Below, in pieces: positions 44,285 to 56,528 of a stretch of DNA of 64,000 nt. The notes under the pieces are model-generated. The model did no database searches. It saw only the letters and a program-made list of their open reading frames with translations, and was not told the origin of the DNA. The DNA is from Siphonodentalium dalli (lineage: Eukaryota; Mollusca; Scaphopoda; Gadilida; Siphonodentaliidae). The position numbers and the translations under genes were made by a program. The DNA is taken from the NCBI GenBank assembly GCA_032622095.1, contig CP136066.1, forward strand, positions 100,585,319 to 100,649,318. Reading direction: 5' to 3'. Within the stretch, counting starts at the first letter, position 1. The number at the start of each line of letters is the position of its first letter.

Positions 44285-45146
44285 CATAACCTTGTGATTA
44301 CAATTATTATGGTCCATAGTATAGGGCCCTGGACACACCAAGCTGACCATGGCTGTTCGGCCCGGTGCGAGAATTTTTTTTAACCTATACAAGAAAATCG
44401 CAAATCCTAGCATCTAGACTGGCCTGAAATGAAGCTTTCCTATAGTGTTGGATATTTCAAACCTCGTACTGCTCCTCAGGTTGTAAAATTCTCAAATTGA
44501 TGATAATTTCAGTCCACAAGTTTGACCAATTGTAGTAGTATATTGTTTTGTTAAACTTATTAGCAGTTTTGTATTGGCCACGGACGAGGGACAATGACAC
44601 ACCGGGCCGACCATGGTTTGGCCCAGTGTGCGAATATTTTGAAATCTGAACAAGAAAATCGCAAAATCCTAGCATCTATACTGGCCTCAAGCCTTCCTAG
44701 AGTTGGAGATTTTAAACCTGACCCCCACTTAGGTTGGAAAATTTCCAACTGATGACAATTCCAATGACAATGTTGACCAAATGTATGACAATATTGTTTT
44801 CTTAAATTAACTAGCAGTTTTTGACTGGCCACGGGGGAGGGACCAGGACACACGCTTTCCAAGTGTTGGAAATTTCCAACCTGTCACCCCCCATAAGGTT
44901 GGAAAATTTCCAACTGATGACCATTTCAGTCAAAAATTTTGACCGAAAATATGCAAATATTGGTCCAAAAACAATTAATTCCCCCCAATAAATTGTTTGA
45001 AAATCAAACTACAAGAACATTTTCAACCTACTGTTGGTGTGAAATTTCCAACTATTGTTTTGGCATTATGAAATTTCCAAATGTTGAAATTTTTTACCAA
45101 AGTTGGGGGGTGAGACAAACCCCACCCCCTGCCACCACGTCTCTGT
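44285..45146. repeat. MITE family E, copy 1
   Basis: Matches 47985-48725 through GGACACACC-GGCTG-CCATGG, AAGAAAATCGCAAATCCTAG and AATTTCCAACTGATGA. It ends GCCACCACGTCTCTG, the inverted form of the family's GACGTGGC start. Inside, the GTTCGGCCCGGTG...CCTAGCATCTA module is itself doubled. Confidence 0.8.
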
Positions 45147-45149
45147 GTG

Positions 45150-46265
45150 GAACCTGACCTATCAAAAGCTTTTGATACAATAAATCATAAAATAATGCTT
45201 AGCAAACTTGAACATTCTGGATGTCGAGGGGTTGCACTTAATTGGTTTTGTAGCTATTTATCAGATAGGAAGCAATCAGTACAATATTATTGTTAAAAAT
45301 AGCCAGATACCTTTTCCTGTGGGTGCCTCAATGTTATGTTCTTGGTCCCCTTCCCTTACTCATATACATGACTGATTTGCCTAACATATGTAAAGATCTG
45401 AAATTGATACTCTTTGCAGATGATACTAATGCCTTTTATTCGAATAACGACAATGGAAGGCTGTATGAGAAAGTAAACACTGAGATGAATACAATGTGTG
45501 AATGGTTCTCAGCTAACAAACTGTCACTCAATCGTGAAAAAAATAACTATTTGCTTTTTACAAATATTGAGCTTAAAAAGAAGAACATTCTCTCAGCTGA
45601 ACTAGAAATTAAAGGAGGAGTGAAAAACAGTGTAAAAAAACACTAATTTCATTGGTATAAATATTGAAGACATTTTTTCCTGGGATATACATATTGATGC
45701 AATCGCCTCAAAGCTTTGTAGAAGCAATCACCTCAAAGCTTTCCAGAGTCATGGGAGTAATGAGGAAAGTCAGTGAATTTGTTCCAAGGAAAACTATGAA
45801 GAATCATTATTCAACGCTTATTCTTCCACATCTGACATACTGCAATGCGATATGGAATGTAACAACACAAAGACATCTGGGAAATACTTGAAAAAATACA
45901 GAATAAGACAATAGCAACCTTATGTTACAGAAAAGTAGATGCTAATAACATCTGTAAAGAAAACAATCTTTTATTAATTAGGGATATCGGAAAAATGCAG
46001 ATGATTAAAATCTCAGATGACTTTCATCAAAAGAGAGTCCCAAAATCCTTATCACTGTTCACTAAGTTGAATGAAATTCATAACTATTACACTCGATTTA
46101 AAGAAAACTCAAATCTATATTGCAATTACAGGAGAATAACTAAAGCAAGGAAAACTATATCAACCAGAGCAAGATGAATGTGGAATGAACTCTCACGTGA
46201 CTGCAAGCTCAGAATTGAAAATGTCCAAACCTATCGTTAATATCTGAAGAAGTACTATCATGAAT
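45150..46265 (+). mobile_element. decayed LINE reverse transcriptase, second family
   Basis: Plus-strand pieces give [20 protein letters not shown] (first catalytic aspartate), VPQCYVLGPLPLLIYMTDLP, LILFADDTNAFYSNN (catalytic FADD), LSLNREKNNYLLF and, near the end, MWNELSRDCKLRIENVQTYR followed by YLKKYYHE. This order and C-terminus fit CR1/L2-type or jockey-type LINEs. Several stops and frame changes make it an old copy, 5' truncated. Confidence 0.88.
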
Positions 46266-46832
46266 AAGTACAACACACAGCTGCTTTATTATATGTGGTT
46301 ATTCATCACCCTGACCCAAACTGAAGTTTCTTCAGTGAGTACCTGAGCTAAACTATTTGATAAAAGGAAGGAATAATATATCAAAATTATCTAATATCAA
46401 ACCTACATTCCTATTTTTTGTTTCCCAGAAGCCAGTTAGCCAAAAAATCATTCCAAACCATGAATGCCAAACAAAAGCTGTCCTATACATGAGTGATAAA
46501 TCCATAAACCTACATGTAGCTATATCTGCAAACCGAAGATATTGTCATATCAAAATCACCAAAGATCCAAAAAGCATTAGCATTAAATTAGTTATACAAC
46601 TAACCACTCCACTAGATCCTTGTCACTTGAGTCAAAGTAATTAGTATATAATAGAAATAAAACTTGGAGCTATGAACAGCATAGTATTAAGCTGCAACAT
46701 TAACAATGAGTGTGAATATACCCCACCCACCTATTATCATGGCCCCTTATATTACCTCTCACTCTGAACTGCTCTTTGTAAATGAACAGCTCATTTTCTT
46801 CTCCATAAACTGTTCCGCCTAGTATATAGATG
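46266..46832. other. intronic sequence, nothing recognised
   Basis: AT-rich; the first part may be LINE 3' region. The 95-codon frame at 46357-46644 has no motif. Confidence 0.4.
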
Positions 46833-46972
46833 ATCTACAACGAGTCCCCAGTTTATAGCGGAATTTACAAAACGAGTCCTGTAAATCATGATTAGGTCTG
46901 AGGCGAGGTCCAGGCCTAATTTACTGAACGAGTTTTGTAACTTCCGCTATAAACTGGGGACGTGTTGTAGAT
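46833..46972. mobile_element. 140-bp MITE
   Basis: The inverted ends ATCTACAACGAGTCCCCAGT and ATCTACAACACGTCCCCAGT continue through TTTATAGCGGAA. The ends are about 45 bases with a short centre. No coding capacity. Confidence 0.85.
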
Positions 46973-47774
46973 TATATTTATTACATTATCCAATACCTCG
47001 ACAAAACATACTTAAATCAACAAATGGGACGCGAAACTATCATCGGCTTCTCGGCATGCGATGACGTTTCACTCAACTATGCGTTGTTTACCGCGTAAAG
47101 AAATAGTTCCAGATAAATAAAGACTCTGACGATTATAATAGCGCATACTAATGAAATTACTTTTCAAACTTGTCATTCATTACAGTTTTTGGGAAAATGT
47201 TGAAAGCCATAGTAATTTGAGACGTATCGTATGGAATGTAATCAGACGACAAACCGGAAGTCAAAGGTCGCCTGGTAATATTTATTGTTGTTAAACGAAC
47301 GTTTAAATATTACAATTCATGGAATGGGTTTATTGAATGGAATAAGGGTAGAATCATGTCATAAAAGTATATAATGAATGTGAATAATGTACTACCACGA
47401 TGGCCTTCCATATTAACAATCTTTGCTTCAATGGGGTCCTGTTGTGTGTATATGTATTAATGTCATTGAGTATATAATAAACTTTATTGAACTTAAACGT
47501 GATAGGAGAGATGGGCGTTTATACCTCCCACCATACTTTTGCCAAACTGTTCAACAATTTCATGACACTTGACAACACTTGGACTTTAGTTAGGAATTTC
47601 AGACCAATAGAAACTTAGGTCGAAACTGTTTTGATTGTTTCTTTTTTTCCCCAGAAACTGGAATCACTGACTTCTAAGCCACCTTTAGAGAATTATCTGG
47701 AGGTAAACCCTATACTACTACAGTTAAACCCCAAAAGTATTCTAAAAAAGTATGTAATTCCATGTTATGTGTAT
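46973..47774. other. intronic sequence, nothing recognised
   Basis: AT-rich, no repeat partner noticed, no coding signal. Confidence 0.4.
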
Positions 47775-48732
47775 TTTTCTTGCTGGTGACAAGGGACGTG
47801 GCTAGAGGGTCTCCGTTTGGGGGGGGGGGGGGGGTGGTGTCCACCTTGGGGAAATTCCAACTACATGCACTCCCCCCTTGAACCTTGAATTCAGATATTT
47901 TAACCTGAAAAATTGCATAAATCCTAACATCTAGTGGTCTAAATCCAGACCAATGCACACGGCTACGGACAAGAGACCAGGACACACCGGGCTGCATGAC
48001 CATGGTTGTTCGGCCCGGTGTGAGAAAATTTTGAAAACTATACAAGAAAATCGCAAATCCTAGCGTCTACACTAGCCTCAACTGAAACTTTCCTAGTGTT
48101 GGAAATTTCAAACCTCATACTCCCCCTCATGTTGGAAGTTTGACCAAATGTAGTAAAATATTATTTTGTTAACCGATTAGCAGTTTTGTATTGGCCACGG
48201 TGTGGGGGGGGGGGGGGGGGTAGCACACCGGGCGGACCATGGTTCGGCCCGGTGTGCGAAAATTTTGAAATCTGAACAAGAAAATCGCAAACTCCTAGCA
48301 TCTAGACTAGCATCAAGCCTTCCTAGAGTTGGAAATTTCAAACCTGACACCCCCACTTAGGTTGGAAAATTTCCAACTGATGACAATGTTGACAATATTG
48401 TTTTCATAAATAACTAGCAGTTTTTTGACTGGCCACGGGGAGGGACCAGGACAAAGCTTTCCAAGTGTTGGAAATTTCCAACTGATGACCATTTCAGTCC
48501 AAAATTTTGACAAAAAATAGGAAAATATGCAAATATTGATAAAAAAAACAATTAATTCCCCTCAATAAATTGTTTGAAAAATCAAACTATAAGACCATTT
48601 TCAACCTATTGTTGGTGTGAAATTTCCAACTAATGTTTTGGCAGGTATGAAATTTCCAACTGTTGAAAATTTTGACCAAAGTTGGGGGGGGGGTGAGACA
48701 CCCCACACCCCCACCCCACCCCCCCCCACCCC

Positions 48733-51719
48733 CAGTGTTCGCCCTGCCGTTAGCAAATTGCGAAAAAAAATACGAAGTGGCTAAAATAATATGCTTGTGG
48801 CTAAAAATATGGCGACAAACATTTTCTGTGTCGAACGGGGACTCAACGACAATTTATTGTAAACAAAGAGACTTAACGTTATTACGCCACACCGTGGTGT
48901 TGCTTGGTACGCAGATTTTCATATTCTGTGGTCGATCGATAATCCACTGGGCGACTGTATTATTATGGTTATTTCGTACTGAGTATAAATCGTACCGATA
49001 GAGTCACGATAGTACAACAAAGATTAGCACATGCGTTTACGTCACCGGTGTACTTGTGGGGGGCATGTTTCTATTATGAAGGTTCGCTATCCCGAAGGTC
49101 CGCTATTCCGAAGGTTCTCTATTCCGATGGTTTTTGTTATTTTTAGGTTAATTCTATATTCTAAAGTATTGAGACTAATTTGAGAGGGTTAATTATCACA
49201 AAGATTCTTTTTACGGAGTGTGCGCTCACATCCGAACTGATCCTGCGCGCATACCGATACAGATACAGGAGGAAATAACTTAACTTAGAACATTAAATGT
49301 GGTTTTGTTTTCGCGGGTTTTCTTGAGATTTAATGTCATTACGTGGGCCCATACTTTTGAATTCTTGGCATATAATATGAATGTTGTGGTATATTGTGGA
49401 CCCTCCCGCATTGGGACATGACACAGGTACAGTTGACTTAAGTGATGTTCTGTATGGGCTCCAATTTGGAGTTCAATATTTTAAGGGCCAAATTTAGGAT
49501 TTTATGGGCCCATACCTTTGAACTCTGGGCATATAATATGAATATTGGGGGCATGTCTCTATTCCGAAGGTTCACTATCCAGAATGTCCACTATTCCGAA
49601 ATTTCTCTGAATGTTCGCTATTCCGAAGGTTCACCAATCAGAAGGTTCGTTATTCCGAAGGTTCTGTAATATTCCGAAGGTTTTTGTTATTTTAAGGTTA
49701 ATTCTATATTCTAAAGTATTGGGAGGGTTCATTATCACGAAGATTATTTTTATGAAGGAAATAACTTAAAACATTAAATGTGATTTTGTTTTGTTTTCGC
49801 GGGTTTTCTTGAGTTTAATGTCATTACGTATGACTTTATTTCTCATTAAATATTCATGCCAAGCAGCCCACACAATTGCTATGTTTCCATGCGATTTAAT
49901 GTCATTACGTGTGACCTAATATCTCAATAATCTGAGGCAAGAGTACGCCTGCTAAAGGCGAATTATAACAGTGGGGCTATAACGCTCAATGAATACTGGG
50001 AACTATAACAAACTGCGCAGCAGAATATCGCTGATTAAACGAGTATGAGATGAGCCTAACTGCAATTGTGACTTTGTTTAAAGGCCCACTTAATTTTCGA
50101 GTCATTCATTTTTGTTATAGTATATACGGTTTTAATAACAATTTATGCCATAAAATTTGAATAAATTACTATAATTCATCACCATTTGAAACGCAGAATC
50201 CTTCTATCTCCTAGTTTGAAACAATTTAAAAATACCGCGACAAGTCGTGCGTCGTATATCTAGCAATTAGCAACTAACATGTCCTCTTCAGCTTTCCATA
50301 GATTTCAACGTAATTTGATACTTATGGGTATTTGTGTCCGGGAAGTATTTTGGACGGGTCAAATCGTGAGCCCGACCTGACCTTGACCTTTAAAACTGTC
50401 AATGCAAGGTCAATTTGGGTAAAACGGACAAATTTCGGCGAAATTTGATACCTAGGGATACTTTTGTCCGGGGAGTGTTTTGAACTGGTCAAATCGTGAC
50501 ATCGGCGTGACCTTGACATTCAATGTGGTCAATCAAAGGTCAAATCAGGTAAAACGGATGGATTTCGACGAAATTTGATACCTTTGTCGGGGGAGTCGGG
50601 GGAGTGTTTTGGACGGATCAAATCATGACTCCGACCTTACCTTGACCTTCAAAATTGTTAATTAAAGGTCAAGTGGGGTAAAACGGACGGATTTCGACGA
50701 AATTTGATACCTAGTGGTACTTTTCTCCGGGTGGGGGTGTTTTGGACGGGTCAAATCATGACACTGACCTGACCTTGACTTTCGAAATAGTCAATTGAAG
50801 GTCAAATCGCGCCTTTCGCCGGAAATCAGATGGGAAACATCCCGGACGAAGTCGGGCCCATCAGCTTGTGTAATAAAGAAGACAGTTTAAAGAAAGTAAT
50901 GTATAACACGAGAAACGGGAAAACTTGAAATATAGAAGTATGCAAATTTCCCACATAAAATTTGAAATCTAGTTTATAGAATAATTGTATTATAATTTAT
51001 ATTTATGGCTAATAATATGATCTTGGTGGCGTTACCATTTCTGACTATGGTTTTCTTGTTAACGAGAGCTGACGAGAAGTGCGAGATTACGGGTGTGTTC
51101 TATTAGCTATACTATAGTTAATGCTCGTTTAGAGGTGGATTCTTAAGACGCTATACATCACAAATGAGTAAACATAGGTTTATGAAATGGCTTCCTGTGT
51201 AACAAAAGAGCTTTATTTTACGGTGTTTTAAACTGATTGCAAAAGAGTGAAGTCTATATACGCTCAATTCAATAGCTTCTCACATTCCCCCGCAATGGAT
51301 AGTGTTGAATGGGACGAGACTCGCGCCTGTTATGAATCAGTATAGGCTTTAGGGGCAATTCATTTGAATAGACCAACGCATTCAGGCTTTGTTTAACTAA
51401 ATCGGAACTGTGGATACCACAGGGCCTCCAATTGACCAGTTTGATTTTGAACTTGCATTCAGAAAGTGGAAAGATGTGAAATCGCGTAGGATTTTTAACA
51501 GTGTTTGAAATTTGAACGTTATTGTTAATTTATTGATATTGTATATTGTTATGTGTTAAAAGTGCTGATAACTTTGAGTAAAATAATGTTTATATCGTAT
51601 TACATCTTGTGCTAATTTATCCCACAATATGTGGCTAAACGTTTTTAAAAGTGGCTAACAAAATTGCACAAGTGGCTAAAAAAATGGCTACAAAAATATT
51701 CGCACCAGGGCGAACACTG
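48733..51719. mobile_element. 3-kb element with CAGTGTTCGCCCTG ends
   Basis: The 14-base ends are perfect inverted copies. Just inside, GTGGCTAAA words (left) and TTAGCCAC inverted words (right) cluster. The flanks are both C-rich (CCCACCCC and CCCCCCCC), so an 8-bp duplication of hAT type cannot be read clearly. The interior holds two copies of a module with TTCCGAAGGTT words (49075-49330 and 49555-49830) and a decayed Helitron piece (50300-50868). No transposase frame is seen. Confidence 0.8.
50300..50868 (+). mobile_element. decayed Helitron fragment
   Basis: Carries the GACCTTGACCTTCAAAAT-type modules and the CCCGGACGAAGTCGGG hairpin but ends CTTG instead of CTAG and lacks the TC start. 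It belongs to the same family as the other seven regions but is older. Confidence 0.75.
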
Positions 51720-51999
51720 CCCCCCCCCCCCGTCGCCACGTCTCTGAATCCAGTTCAATTTCGAGAATTCTTCCAACAAAATACTTTTCTTAAAAAAGAA
51801 ACCTATATTTTTCAGTCAACCTTTGATCAAAATCAACCGGTTGTTGAATAGAAATAGTTTACTCAACACTTTAATCAACGTTGCTTGGTGGTATATACTT
51901 ACACTATACGGTTGAGTAACGTTGCTTTGTGGTATACTTACACTACGGTTGAGTAATTGTTGAGTAAAATTTTAGTCAACGAGATTTTCAGTGTAGCAA

Positions 52000-52193
52000 C
52001 ACAGGGGCCTGTAAAGCGCTCCGCTGCCAGCCCCGTTTGCACTGCCCATATACACCGCTTCTACATGTATATACGCGCCTGCTTCGGTACTATAATAAGG
52101 ACCATTAACGTGAAGCATGCAGGCGCGTATAGAAGCGGCGTATATGGGCAGTGAAAAGGGGGAGGGCAGCGGAACGCGTCACAGCCCCCTGTG
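52000..52193. mobile_element. 194-bp MITE next to the receptor splice donor
   Basis: The inverted ends of about 85 bases start CACAGGGGCCTGT and, inverted, CACAGGGGGCTGT. They are flanked by the 7-base duplication GTAGCAA (51993-51999 and 52194-52200). The right edge lies 21 bases from exon 1 of the receptor. Confidence 0.9.
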
Positions 52194-52214
52194 GTAGCAA
52201 CTAGAAATACTCAC

Positions 52215-52937
52215 GTGTATCGGCAGAATGCAGACAATGTAGGTTACAGACAGGGCAATCGAAAGTTTAGCAAACTTCATCTGATTGGCCAATACGATGG
52301 TCGCACTATCCCACGTGTGAACTTCACCCCAAATAATAGACTCAGTTTTGCTCATGGTGTGGTATATCGAACACACTGCCGTGCAGGACACAGACACACT
52401 TAGAAGAACGCCAAAATGTATAAACATGTACGTCGCAGCTATCCAATTAATCGCGTTTCTCGACGTAGCATACGGTGAGCATTTCAGTGATAGTTCATTG
52501 TCCATTGAAATGCCACTGCAAAATACGCAAATGACAATCGAAATTATCAACATGGCCAGCGTCAGCATGCTTACCTGGAATTTGTTCGCGTATTTCTTAT
52601 GGAACATAGGCATAAGTAGCGTCGACATCCGCTCAGTAGAATGTAATGCCGAAATACCGCCAGTAAATGTGACGTAGAATATATTGTCCAAAGCGTTCGA
52701 GACACAGAGAAGGGAAACGTTTCCTGGACTTTCGAATTTGATGATCGTGGTTACCACACCAATAAGGCTGCATATTGCGTTCGTCGTGGAAAGAATTGAC
52801 AAGATAAAATTGAATACCATCGATGCTCTTCGTCGTTTTTTCAGCATAACGCACATGTACAAATTCAGAATACTGGCGCCCACGCGAATAGTTAGTGTTA
52901 TCAAGCACAAAATAAGTGATTCGGAGTCTCTCGACAT
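52215..52937 (-). CDS. rhodopsin-class GPCR, exon 1 (TM1 to TM6)
   Basis: This exon encodes 241 residues. A short N-terminus leads to TM1 (about 8-31, N25), TM2 (41-62), TM3 (78-100), TM4 (121-141), TM5 (162-190) and TM6 (222-241). C78 at the top of TM3 and C153 in the second outer loop fit the conserved disulfide. E102-R103 lies 25 residues after C78, exactly where the D/E-R-Y motif belongs, although Y is replaced by M. In TM6 the usual C-W-x-P is CILP. The donor is CAC|GTGAGT at 52214. A stop codon two codons upstream of the ATG supports the start. The product would be a plasma-membrane receptor coupled to G proteins; the ligand cannot be inferred. It continues in the exon at 35726-36355. 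Confidence 0.82.
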
Positions 52938-52949
52938 GGTCTAGCTTCT

Positions 52950-53157
52950 CCTCGGAAATGTCGAATGGCCAGTAAAAAAAAGTGTGGCATATAGATCACC
53001 GATTATGTTCGAAGAAGTTGACACATATGGACAGGTGACAACAATCTTTCCGCGAACGCACCCGATGCTACAATTTTCGCACGGAAGAAAGATTTAGCAC
53101 ATAATACAAGCCGCGGAACGCGATAATATTTGACGTATACAGGTTCCATTCTTTTTA
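52950..53157 (-). promoter_or_regulatory. receptor 5' leader or promoter, shared with repeats at both window ends
   Basis: This stretch, directly upstream of the receptor ATG, is clearly related to 655-835 and to 59520-59560 plus 59950-60115. Shared words include TCGGAAATG, CGATAATATTT and GGAAGAAAGATTTA. The relation reaches into the first codons of the receptor (GA-TCCGAATCACT). It could be a promoter and leader, or a repeat that happens to lie there. Confidence 0.6.
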
Positions 53158-53609
53158 TAGAGCCACTCCGGCATCGCGTCAATCCACAGAATCACTCACA
53201 ATGCCCTTATAAAATGTCCCATAGTTTACTATAGCAGCTGTATGGTAACGTTGGTACGCATGGTTTTACCGTATATAGGTACCATTGTATAATTGTGTGG
53301 TATTTGCATACCATGTTTGGTGCTACCGTAGTTTTTGTGGTAAAAATATTGTTAAAGCAATGAATCTCACAACTACACCATAGTAAAACCGTGGTTTATC
53401 TGCATAACCATGGTCTTTAATTTATGTATAATTTACCATTGATTTTGTGGAAAACCATTCATATTTAGAACTATAGTGAATCAAGAGCTCACCATAGTTA
53501 AATTATGGTTTTACTACGATGACTAGGGTACTGATATTTTGTTCATGTCCTATACATGACTTACCATGGTTTGGTAGTAGAACAATGCTCGCGATAAAGA
53601 TACTCAACA
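53158..53609. repeat. ACCATGGT-rich repeat, part 1
   Basis: Words of the form ACCATAGTAAAACC, ACCATGGT and TTACCATGG recur on both strands. Similar sequence is seen at 55858-56150 and 58640-58800 and, more loosely, at 360-470. The Helitron dimer interrupts it at 53610. Confidence 0.65.
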
Positions 53610-54795
53610 TCTATTATATATTTTGGAAGATCTGTCTGTGTGTGTGTGTGAGGGTGTGCGGGGGTGAGTGTGTCAACCCAACTCTGTGAGGACATTCATA
53701 TAGTAAAACAATGTCCTCACAATGTTAACAATTTTTTCCCTTAAGGCGACGGAAATTTGTATTTTTTGAAATTTTTGATATTTTTTCGTCCGCACTAGGC
53801 GGAAATGATACTACGCATGCGTTACAAAGATTGCCGTTATTTCGTTAAAGGTACCCTCCGAGTTTGGATATATTTACGAAATAACGAGGTCCTCACAACT
53901 ACGGTATTGTTTGAATTTCTAAAGAAATGTACCCACAACGTATGTAATACAAACAGGTGTGTGTGGGTGTGTGTGTGTGTGTCTGTCTGTCTGTAATCGA
54001 TGGACTCGAAAATGGCCGAGCCGATTTCGATGAAACTTAATATGTGGGGGTATTTTCGGCCGGGGAGTGACATGGGCCTATTAATTTGCCCGTGCGACGT
54101 GATCTTGACCTTGAAATCGGGTCATTTCAAGGTCAAACGCCCGAATATCACGGGATTTCGATGAAACTTGGTATGTGGGGTACCTTCGGTCGGGGAGTGG
54201 CATAAACCTATTAATTTGCCCGTGTGACGTGACCTTGACCTTGAAATCGGGTCATTTCAAGGTCAAACGCCCGAATATTACGGGATTTCGATGAAACTTG
54301 GTATGTGGGGGTACTTTCGTATGGGGAGTCTCATAAGCATATTAATTTGCCCGTGCGACGTGATATTGACCTTGAAATCGGGTCAATTCAAGGTCAAATC
54401 GCGAATTTTGATGGGATTTCGACGAAATTTGATACATAGGTTTACTATTGTCCAGTGAGTGTTTTCGACGGGTCGAGTCGTGACCCCGACCTGACCTTGA
54501 CCTTCAAAATGATCCATTCAAGGTCAAATCGGGTAAAACAGGATGGAAATCGACGGGTACTTTTGTACAATGGACAATTTAAGGTGAAAGCCCGGACCCG
54601 ACCTGACCTTGACCTTCAAAATGATCAATTCAAGGTCAAATCGGGTAAAACCGGATGGATTTCGACGGGCACGTTTGTCAGGTACTTTTGTCCGGGCAGT
54701 GTTTTGAACTGGTCAAATCGTGACCCAACTTGACCTTGACCTTCAAAATGGACAATTCAAGGTCAAAGCCCGGACGAAGTCGGGTCACCTTCTAG
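53610..54795 (+). mobile_element. non-autonomous Helitron, copy 6 (front half of a dimer)
   Basis: TC start after A, CTAG end at 54792-54795, hairpin present. Its GT microsatellite is broken by an insert of about 285 bases (53657-53945) containing GAGGACATTC and TGTCCTCACA words. It carries three tandem GATTTCGATGAAACTT modules instead of one. Confidence 0.9.
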
Positions 54796-54820
54796 TCTAT
54801 TATATATTTTTGGAAGATAT

Positions 54821-54851
<31 letters not shown>

Positions 54852-55857
54852 TGTGTAATCACTATAAACTCGAAAACGGCCGACCCGATTTCGATGAAAC
54901 TTGGTATGTGGGGGTACTTTCGGCCAGGAACTGGCATAGGCATATTAATTTACCCGTGCGACGTGACATTGACCTTGAATCGGGTCATTTCAAGGTCAAA
55001 CGCCCGAGTATCACGGGATTTCGATGAAACTTGGTATGTGGGGATACTTTCGGTCGGGGAGTGAGATGGGCCTATTAATTTGCCCGTGCGACGTGACCTT
55101 GAAATCGGGTCATTTCAAGGTCAAACGCCCGAGTATCACGGGATTTCGATGAAAATTAGTGACTGGGGATACTTTCGTGTGGGGATTGTCGTAAGCCTAT
55201 TCGTTTGCCCGTGCGACGTGACCTTGACCTTGAAATCGGGTCAATTCAAGGTCAAATCGCGAATTTTGATGGGATTTCGACGAAATTTGATGCTTATGGT
55301 TACTTTTGTCCAGGCAGTGTTTTCGACGGGTCAACTCGTGACCCCGACCTGACCTTGACCTTCAAAATGATCAATTCGAGGTCAAATCGGGTAAAACCCG
55401 ATGGATTTCGACGGGTACTTTTGTCGGGTACTTTTGTCCGTGCAGTGTTTTGGACGGGTCAAATCGTGACCCCACCTCACCTTGACCTTCAAAATGGACA
55501 ATTCAAGGTCAAATCGCGCAATTCGCCGAAAAGCAGAGGGGAAACAGCCCGGACGAAGTCGGGTCCACCTGTCCGGGCAGTGTTTTGGACGGGTCAATTC
55601 GTGACCTATTAATTTGCCCGTGCGACGTGACCTTGACCCCGACCCGACCTTGACCTTCAAAATGATCAATTCGAGGTCAAATCGGGTAAAACCGGATGAA
55701 TTTCGACGGGTACTTTTGTCCGGGCAGTGTTTTGGACGGGTCAAATCGTGACCCCACCTGACCTTGACCTTCAAAATGGACAATTCAAGGTCAAATCGCG
55801 CAATTCGCCGAAAAGCAGAGGGGAAACAGCCCGGACGAAGTCGGGTCCACCTGCTAG
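54796..55857 (+). mobile_element. non-autonomous Helitron, copy 7 (back half of a dimer)
   Basis: Starts TCTATTATATATTTTTGG directly after the CTAG of the front copy. Ends CTAG before T at 55858. A G run (54835-54851) interrupts the GT microsatellite. The 3' hairpin module occurs twice (55552 and 55842). Confidence 0.9.
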
Positions 55858-56524
55858 TTACTATATAATTTAACTATACCGCTCACTATATATGGTAATA
55901 CCGGTACCATGTTTTATTGTACACCGGTGAACTTCATGTGCCTTGTATTGTTTTGTTACATAATTTTTCTTGATCAATACATGTAAAAGGTGAGAGTAAT
56001 CAATTTCACAATTATACCACAGTAAATCCATGGTTTAATTAACTACGGTACAGTATGCATGATGGTCATGCTAATGATCATGATATGGTTTTAATTTAGC
56101 CAACTATGTATAATTTGACCATACGTTTTGTATGGAACGCCACGGTTGCCTTATGTGGTGCTGTCGCAATTATTTGATGTGATTTCTCCATTATATTATG
56201 TAGATTATGTACATTATATTATGTCGTTTGAAAACGATGTGATGTGATTTCTCCATTATGTTGTGTGGTTTCAACATTATATGAGGTGGATTCACTAGTA
56301 TATATAAGGTGGTTTCTCCTTTATATTAGGACGTTTCTTCGTTATATATGAGGTCGTTTCAGAGGTTTTTACATTATATGATGTCGTCATATCATTGTTT
56401 GAGGTGGATTCATTATCATATAAGGTGGTCTTGTCATTAAACGATATCTCGTTATACTATGCTGATCCAAAAATATTCTGTTGAAAACGAAGACGTTATA
56501 TATAAAAGCAATCCACCACCAACG
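55858..56524. repeat. ACCATGGT-rich repeat, part 2, and degenerate ATTATATGAGGTGG array
   Basis: 55858-56150 continues the repeat broken by the Helitrons. 56160-56470 is a loose array of words such as TTCTCCATTATAT and GAGGTGGATTCA; an inverted echo (ACATCATATAATGTCGAAAC) is seen at 58350-58440. Confidence 0.65.
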
Positions 56525-56528
56525 TTAA

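Larger units (their letters stand above)
47790..51760. repeat. MITE family E, copy 2, split by a 3-kb element
   Basis: The start AAGGGACGTGGCTAGAGGGT, a G run (47819-47834) and the doubled inner module are followed to about 48732; the end CGTCGCCACGTCTCTG is at 51731-51746. The space between is the CAGTG-terminated element at 48733-51719, inserted in a C-rich tract. Confidence 0.75.
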
